Below are positions 32,375 to 35,970 of a DNA stretch of 35,970 nt, in pieces; the first letter of the stretch is position 1; each line of letters opens with the position of its first letter. A program made the position numbers and the translations under genes. The notes beneath the pieces are model-generated. The model did no database searches. It was not told the DNA's origin and worked only from the letters and a program-made list of their open reading frames with translations. The DNA comes from Methanothrix sp. (GTDB taxonomy: Archaea; Halobacteriota; Methanosarcinia; Methanotrichales; Methanotrichaceae). The stretch covers positions 1 through 35,970 of the forward strand of contig JAGPMN010000014.1 of the NCBI GenBank assembly GCA_018052825.1. Reading direction: 5' to 3'.

Positions 32375-32435
32375 GTGATGGTGCTGGATATGATACCTTT
32401 TAGCTTGGGCTGTCATATCATCGCTCCGGCATCAC
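32375..32435 (+). promoter_or_regulatory. Two-helix RNA structure in the predicted mcrB leader
   Basis: GTGATG (32375-32380) pairs with CATCAC (32430-32435). After an internal loop, GATATGATA (32387-32395) pairs with TGTCATATC (32411-32419), nine pairs with one G-U, closing a 15-nt loop. The structure ends 32 nt before the mcrB Shine-Dalgarno and matches no riboswitch class I know. Confidence 0.5.
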
Positions 32436-32467
32436 CGTCGCTACAATTTTTGCTGCTAAAAAGGTAA

Positions 32468-32473
32468 AGGAGG
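32468..32473 (+). promoter_or_regulatory. mcrB ribosome-binding site
   Basis: AGGAGG nine bases before the GTG start at 32483. It decides the start: the protein then begins MSDKIDLYSDRG, as expected for McrB. Confidence 0.85.
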
Positions 32474-32482
32474 ATAAAGAAC

Positions 32483-33787
32483 GTGTCTGACAAGATAGAC
32501 CTATATAGCGACCGCGGAGTTCTTTTGAAGAGCGACGTCGACCTGAGCGCCGTCAGCCCTCTCAAGAACGCGGCCATGCAGAGACTTATTTCTCTCACAA
32601 AGCGAACTGTCGCCGTTAACCTGGCCGGCATTGAAGGCGCACTGAAGACCGGAAAGGTCGCAGGAGGCCGCAGGCAGATCAAGGGCCGCGAGCTCAACTA
32701 CGATGTTGTTGCCAACGCCGGCGCCGTTGCTGATAAGATAAAGTCCTTGCTGCAGGTAGCCCCTGGCGACGACACCAATGTTCAGGTGCTCGGCGGCGGC
32801 AAGCAGCTCCTGGTCCAGATTCCTACCGCCAGGGTCAATGCAGCCTCTGAGTTCGTGGTAGGCATGACAGGCGCAGCCGCAGCAACAACCGAGGCACTCA
32901 TCCAGCAGTTCAAGGCCGGTCTCATCGAGGCCCCCATGATCCATGCCGCTGTCTGGGGCGAGTACCCGCAGACTGTGGGCATGTCCGGCGGAAACGTTGC
33001 ATCCGTTCTCAGCATCCCCCAGAACGATGAGGGTCTGGGCTTCGCTCTGAGGAACGTAATGGCCAACCACCTGGCTGCCATCACCAAGAGGAACGCCATG
33101 AACGCCGCGGCTCTCGCATCCATTTACGAGCAGATCGGCGAGTTCGAGATGGGCAATGCCATGGGCATATTCGAGCGCCACCAGCTGCTGGGCATGGCAT
33201 ACCAGGGCCTGAACGCCAACAACATGGTATACGAGTGCGTCAAGGCTAACGGCAAGACAGGAACCATCGGCACTGTAGTCCAGAGCATTGTGGGCAAGGC
33301 CATTGAGGACAAGGTAATCAAGGCCGGAAAGAAGCTGCCCTCCGGCTACGTCATGTACGAGGCCAACGATGTATCCAAGTGGAATGCCTATGCCGCCGCC
33401 GGCGTGCTGGCTGCCACCATGGTCAACTGCGGCTCCCTCCGGGGCGCGCAGGCTGTGTCCTCGACACTGCTGTACTTCAACGATATACTTGAGAAGGAGA
33501 CTGCTCTGCCCGGATGCGACTTCGGCAGAGTAATGGGTACTGCCGTAGGCTTCTCATTCTTCAGCCACTCCATCTATGGCGGCGGCGGCCCCGGTGTATT
33601 CAACGGCAACCACGTGGTAACCAGGCACTCCAGAGGATTTGCCATACCATGCGTGGCTGCGGCAGTAGCACTGGATGCCGGCACACAGATGTTCACACCT
33701 GAGATGACATCTGGCCTGGTCGGTTCCATTTACGGAGAGATCAAGGAATTCCGTGAGCCGATCATATCGGTTGCGGAGGCTGTGTAA
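32483..33787 (+). CDS. mcrB: Methyl-coenzyme M reductase subunit beta
   Basis: 434 residues, full length. The (alpha-beta-gamma)2 enzyme releases methane from methyl-coenzyme M and coenzyme B. SIYGGGGP carries the Tyr and GNHVVTRHS the His, 12 residues apart, that correspond to active-site Tyr367 and His379 of the Methanothermobacter beta subunit. The start is GTG with a strong ribosome-binding site. First gene of the operon, 10 nt ahead of mcrD. Very regular codon use fits high expression. Confidence 0.98.
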   Translation: MSDKIDLYSDRGVLLKSDVDLSAVSPLKNAAMQRLISLTKRTVAVNLAGIEGALKTGKVAGGRRQIKGRELNYDVVANAGAVADKIKSLLQVAPGDDTNVQVLGGGKQLLVQIPTARVNAASEFVVGMTGAAAATTEALIQQFKAGLIEAPMIHAAVWGEYPQTVGMSGGNVASVLSIPQNDEGLGFALRNVMANHLAAITKRNAMNAAALASIYEQIGEFEMGNAMGIFERHQLLGMAYQGLNANNMVYECVKANGKTGTIGTVVQSIVGKAIEDKVIKAGKKLPSGYVMYEANDVSKWNAYAAAGVLAATMVNCGSLRGAQAVSSTLLYFNDILEKETALPGCDFGRVMGTAVGFSFFSHSIYGGGGPGVFNGNHVVTRHSRGFAIPCVAAAVALDAGTQMFTPEMTSGLVGSIYGEIKEFREPIISVAEAV

Positions 33788-33797
33788 AGGCGGAAGC

Positions 33798-34301
33798 ATG
33801 GTCACTCTATCAGACACGGAATCGATACAGGTAGAAATCGTCCCCAGCAGATATCTCATGCCGGCAACGGCTCAGAAGCTGCTGAATGAGATCTACGGGA
33901 ACGGGGGCATAGTCAGGATCATGATTCAAGGCCCCAACCTTCCCAGATCCGTCCCCTACGGGCCTGGCAGGGGCGCTCCAATCGATGAGAATAGAGATCT
34001 TCTCATTGAGGTCGGCGGGCAGATAATTGAGCTGACGGTTAAAGTCGGAAGGATCCGTATCGAGCTGGAGAGCGAAAAATACTTCAACGGGCTGAAGGCG
34101 GCGTGTGAGCGAGCGCTTCCCTTCTCCTTCCAGATCAGGAAAGGCAAGTTCTTCCACACCAGGCAGACGATAACCGATTATGCAAAGTTCGGGAATGTGG
34201 AGGACAAACGCTTGCTGGGGCTGATCGATCCCAAGGCCAGGAAGGAAAGGCTGGCCATATTGTCTGAAAGGAATGTGACTATTGAAGATGAGGAGAGATA
34301 A
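33798..34301 (+). CDS. mcrD: Methyl-coenzyme M reductase operon protein D
   Basis: 167 residues from ATG 33798. McrD is not part of the purified core enzyme; it is associated with its assembly or activation. Visible blocks are VEIVPSRYLMP, VRIMIQGPNLP and FHTRQTITDYAKFG, typical of the family. The frame is open 15 codons upstream, but that would overlap mcrB, so I take the ATG after the mcrB stop. It lies between mcrB and mcrG with gaps of 10 and 3 nt. Confidence 0.95.
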   Translation: MVTLSDTESIQVEIVPSRYLMPATAQKLLNEIYGNGGIVRIMIQGPNLPRSVPYGPGRGAPIDENRDLLIEVGGQIIELTVKVGRIRIELESEKYFNGLKAACERALPFSFQIRKGKFFHTRQTITDYAKFGNVEDKRLLGLIDPKARKERLAILSERNVTIEDEER

Positions 34302-34304
34302 ATT

Positions 34305-35072
34305 ATGGCATACACACCACAGTTTTATCCCGGAAGCACCTCTGTTGGCATCAACAGAAGAAAGCACATGTCCGGCAAGCTGGATAAGCTCAGAGATATT
34401 CCTGAGGCGGACGTAGTGGCAATAATGGGCCACAGGGCCCCTGGTGCCGATTACTCCAGCACTCACCCACCGCTCAAGGAGATGGGCGAGCCAGACTGCC
34501 CCATCAGGCAGATCGTAGAGCCGACCGCAGGAGCCGCTGCTGGTGACCGTGTAAGGTACTCCCAGTGGACCGATTCCATGTACTTCGCACCCTCTATTCC
34601 ATACTGGAGATCCTATTGGGGAGCCATCAACTGCAAGGGCTGCGACCCAGGCACACTGTCCGGCAGACAGATCATCGAGGCCAGGGAGAGGGATATCGAG
34701 GCCTACACCAAGGCCCAGTATGACAGCGAGATGACCGATGTCGCCCTCTGTTCCATGAGGGGCTGCACTGTGCACGGCCACTCCCTGAGGCTGGAGGAGA
34801 ATGGCATGGAGTTCGATATGCTGGCCAGGACCGAGATGGGAGCCGACGGAAACGTCTATGCCGTCAAGGATCAGGTAGGCATTCCTCTGGATAGGAAGAT
34901 CAAGCTGGGCAAGCCCATGAGCGAGGCCGAGGCCAAGAAGAGAACCACCATCTTCAGGGTAGACGGCGTTTCCATGTGCGGAAAGGTCGGAGCCAGGAAG
35001 TACGATGAAGCTGTTGAGGCTCTGCACCACATGTGGGAGCTGCGCAGCAAGTGGGGATTCAGGCCGGAGTAA
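34305..35072 (+). CDS. mcrG: Methyl-coenzyme M reductase subunit gamma
   Basis: 255 residues, full length. It starts MAYTPQFYPGSTSVGINRRKHMSG without its last few residues needed to recognise it, and includes LCSMRGCTVHGHSLRL, whose Arg corresponds to the coenzyme-M-binding gamma Arg120 of Methanothermobacter. Directly after mcrD: in Methanosarcina and Methanothermobacter mcrC stands in between, but not here. mcrA follows 14 nt later. Confidence 0.97.
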   Translation: MAYTPQFYPGSTSVGINRRKHMSGKLDKLRDIPEADVVAIMGHRAPGADYSSTHPPLKEMGEPDCPIRQIVEPTAGAAAGDRVRYSQWTDSMYFAPSIPYWRSYWGAINCKGCDPGTLSGRQIIEARERDIEAYTKAQYDSEMTDVALCSMRGCTVHGHSLRLEENGMEFDMLARTEMGADGNVYAVKDQVGIPLDRKIKLGKPMSEAEAKKRTTIFRVDGVSMCGKVGARKYDEAVEALHHMWELRSKWGFRPE

Positions 35073-35086
35073 ATGGGGTGATATAA

Positions 35087-35970
35087 ATGGCAGTCAAGCA
35101 CACCAAGAAGCTATTCATAAAGGCTCTTAACAAGAAGTTCGGAAAGGATTTCGATCTGGCAAGCCAGAAGACCGAGTACAAGAGGCTCGGACCTGAGCAG
35201 AGCGCCCGCAAGCGGGAGTTCATGGAGTACGCCAAGAAGCTCGAGGGCAAGCGCGGCATGACCGGCTACAATCCCTATGTTCACTGCGGCGGCATTCCCC
35301 TGGGCCAGAGGCAGCTCGTACCCTACAAGCTCTCCGGATCTGAGTATGTGGTAGAGGGAGACGACCTGCACTTCGTCAACAACCCGGCCATGCAGCAGAT
35401 GTGGGATGATATCAGGAGGACCATCATAGTCGGCCTGGATATGGCCCATGAGGTTCTGCAGAAGAGGCTGGGCAAGGAGGTCACACCCGAGACCATCAAC
35501 AACTACCTGGAGATCCTCAACCACGCCATGCCCGGCGCAGCCGTGGTTCAGGAGCACATGGTGGAGACCCATCCCGGCCTGGTAGACGACTGCAACGTGC
35601 GCGTCTTCACCGGCGACGATGCCCTGGCAGACGAGATCGATGACCAGTACCTCATCGACATCAACAAGATGTTCCCTGCCGATCAGGCTGAGGTCCTCAA
35701 GGCCGCTATCGGCAAGACCTCCTGGCAGGCCATCCACGTCCCGACCATCGTGGTCAGGTCCTGCGACGGCGGCACCACATCCAGGTGGAGCGCCATGCAG
35801 CTGTGCATGACCTTCATCGATGCCTACAACATGTGCGCAGGTGAGGCCGCTGTGGCCGACCTGGCCTATGCCGCCAAGCACGCAGCCGTTCTGCAGATGG
35901 CCGAGATGCTGCCAGCCAGGCGCGCCCGCGGGCCCAACAACCCCGGCGGACTGTCCTTCGGCTTCATGGC
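35087..35970 (+). CDS. mcrA: Methyl-coenzyme M reductase subunit alpha (3' end outside window)
   Basis: The first 294 residues of about 550-570; the gene runs off the right edge. It starts [14 protein letters not shown], with GGGGTGAT seven bases before the ATG. Gln155 in AAVVQEHM corresponds to the Gln that ligates nickel of F430. His265 (AAKHAA) and Arg279 (PARRARG) correspond to the methylated His257 and Arg271 of the Methanothermobacter enzyme, with identical spacing. The remaining modified residues and the C-terminal half are not visible. Confidence 0.98.
   Translation, partial: MAVKHTKKLFIKALNKKFGKDFDLASQKTEYKRLGPEQSARKREFMEYAKKLEGKRGMTGYNPYVHCGGIPLGQRQLVPYKLSGSEYVVEGDDLHFVNNPAMQQMWDDIRRTIIVGLDMAHEVLQKRLGKEVTPETINNYLEILNHAMPGAAVVQEHMVETHPGLVDDCNVRVFTGDDALADEIDDQYLIDINKMFPADQAEVLKAAIGKTSWQAIHVPTIVVRSCDGGTTSRWSAMQLCMTFIDAYNMCAGEAAVADLAYAAKHAAVLQMAEMLPARRARGPNNPGGLSFGFM

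Larger units (their letters stand above)
31892..32482. promoter_or_regulatory. 591-nt gap ahead of the mcr operon
   Basis: The left 40 nt hold the topA promoter. From about 32200 the DNA becomes very AT-rich, with several possible mcr TATA boxes, for example TTATAAAT near 32286 and CTTTAAGT near 32322. The second would give a leader of roughly 130 nt. I find no convincing open frame or known RNA. The inverted repeat and two-helix structure are listed separately. Confidence 0.65.

Noticed and set aside
33810-35030. 406-residue open frame antisense to mcrD and mcrG
   Set aside because: Low-quality composition, no ribosome-binding site, and it lies opposite two certain genes. Long antisense frames are expected from GC-rich codon bias. 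The same holds for 32501-33181 and 35111-35881 on the minus strand.

Overview
The window is chromosomal DNA of a methanogenic archaeon. The right end carries mcrB-mcrD-mcrG-mcrA (mcrA cut by the window edge), which encode methyl-coenzyme M reductase. Archaeal information-processing genes fill much of the rest: MCM helicase, bacterial-type DnaG primase, Nmd3, Pelota, a type IA topoisomerase, Pth2 and TruD, plus three tRNA genes, one of them intron-containing. The GC-rich coding sequence, the gene content and the mcrBDGA order without mcrC suggest the Methanothrix/Methanosaeta group of Methanosarcinales. The genus is an inference.

Layout. 1-295 has no convincing gene. 296-4336 (minus) is a run pth2, truD, a TiaS-like gene that looks like methanogenesis marker protein 11, and an IorA-like TPP protein without its ferredoxin domain. 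4406-5719 is dnaG. 6022-10033 (minus) holds mcm (with an in-frame mini-intein), a DUF424 gene and nmd3. 10160-13797 (minus) is a sugar-phosphate operon: PfkB-family kinase, archaeal class I aldolase, bacterial-type phosphoglycerate mutase and an HPr-kinase-like P-loop protein. 13876-17023 is accessory: a methyltransferase, a secreted protein, a half-length MFS protein and a cysteine-rich protein I cannot name. 17134-21238 (plus) is a sulfur-transfer operon: HTH regulator with a Cys-rich tail, LarE-like protein, cysteine desulfurase, FdhD and a TtuA/NcsA-type tRNA thiolase.

21251-27312 holds an ACT-domain regulator, an AAA ATPase, a 31-residue membrane peptide, a secreted transglutaminase-like protein and a minus-strand operon Lrp - aminotransferase - CDP-alcohol phosphatidyltransferase - metallo-beta-lactamase. 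A 38-residue zinc ribbon follows. 27408-29563 holds tRNA-Thr, a PP-loop thiolase paralogue that has lost its catalytic motifs, Pelota, tRNA-Asn with a 16-nt intron and a tRNA(CAU) that looks like tRNA-Ile2. 29594-31891 is topA. A 591-nt gap then leads into mcr and contains an AT-rich inverted repeat and a two-helix structure ahead of mcrB.

How the parts may work together: the sulfur operon could supply sulfur to tRNA and to a Mo/W enzyme such as formylmethanofuran dehydrogenase. The sugar-phosphate operon may pair glycolytic or glycogen enzymes with a kinase-like regulator. The pelota / degenerate-thiolase / tRNA-Thr run links translation quality control to tRNA. I see no insertion sequence, CRISPR array, prophage or replication origin.
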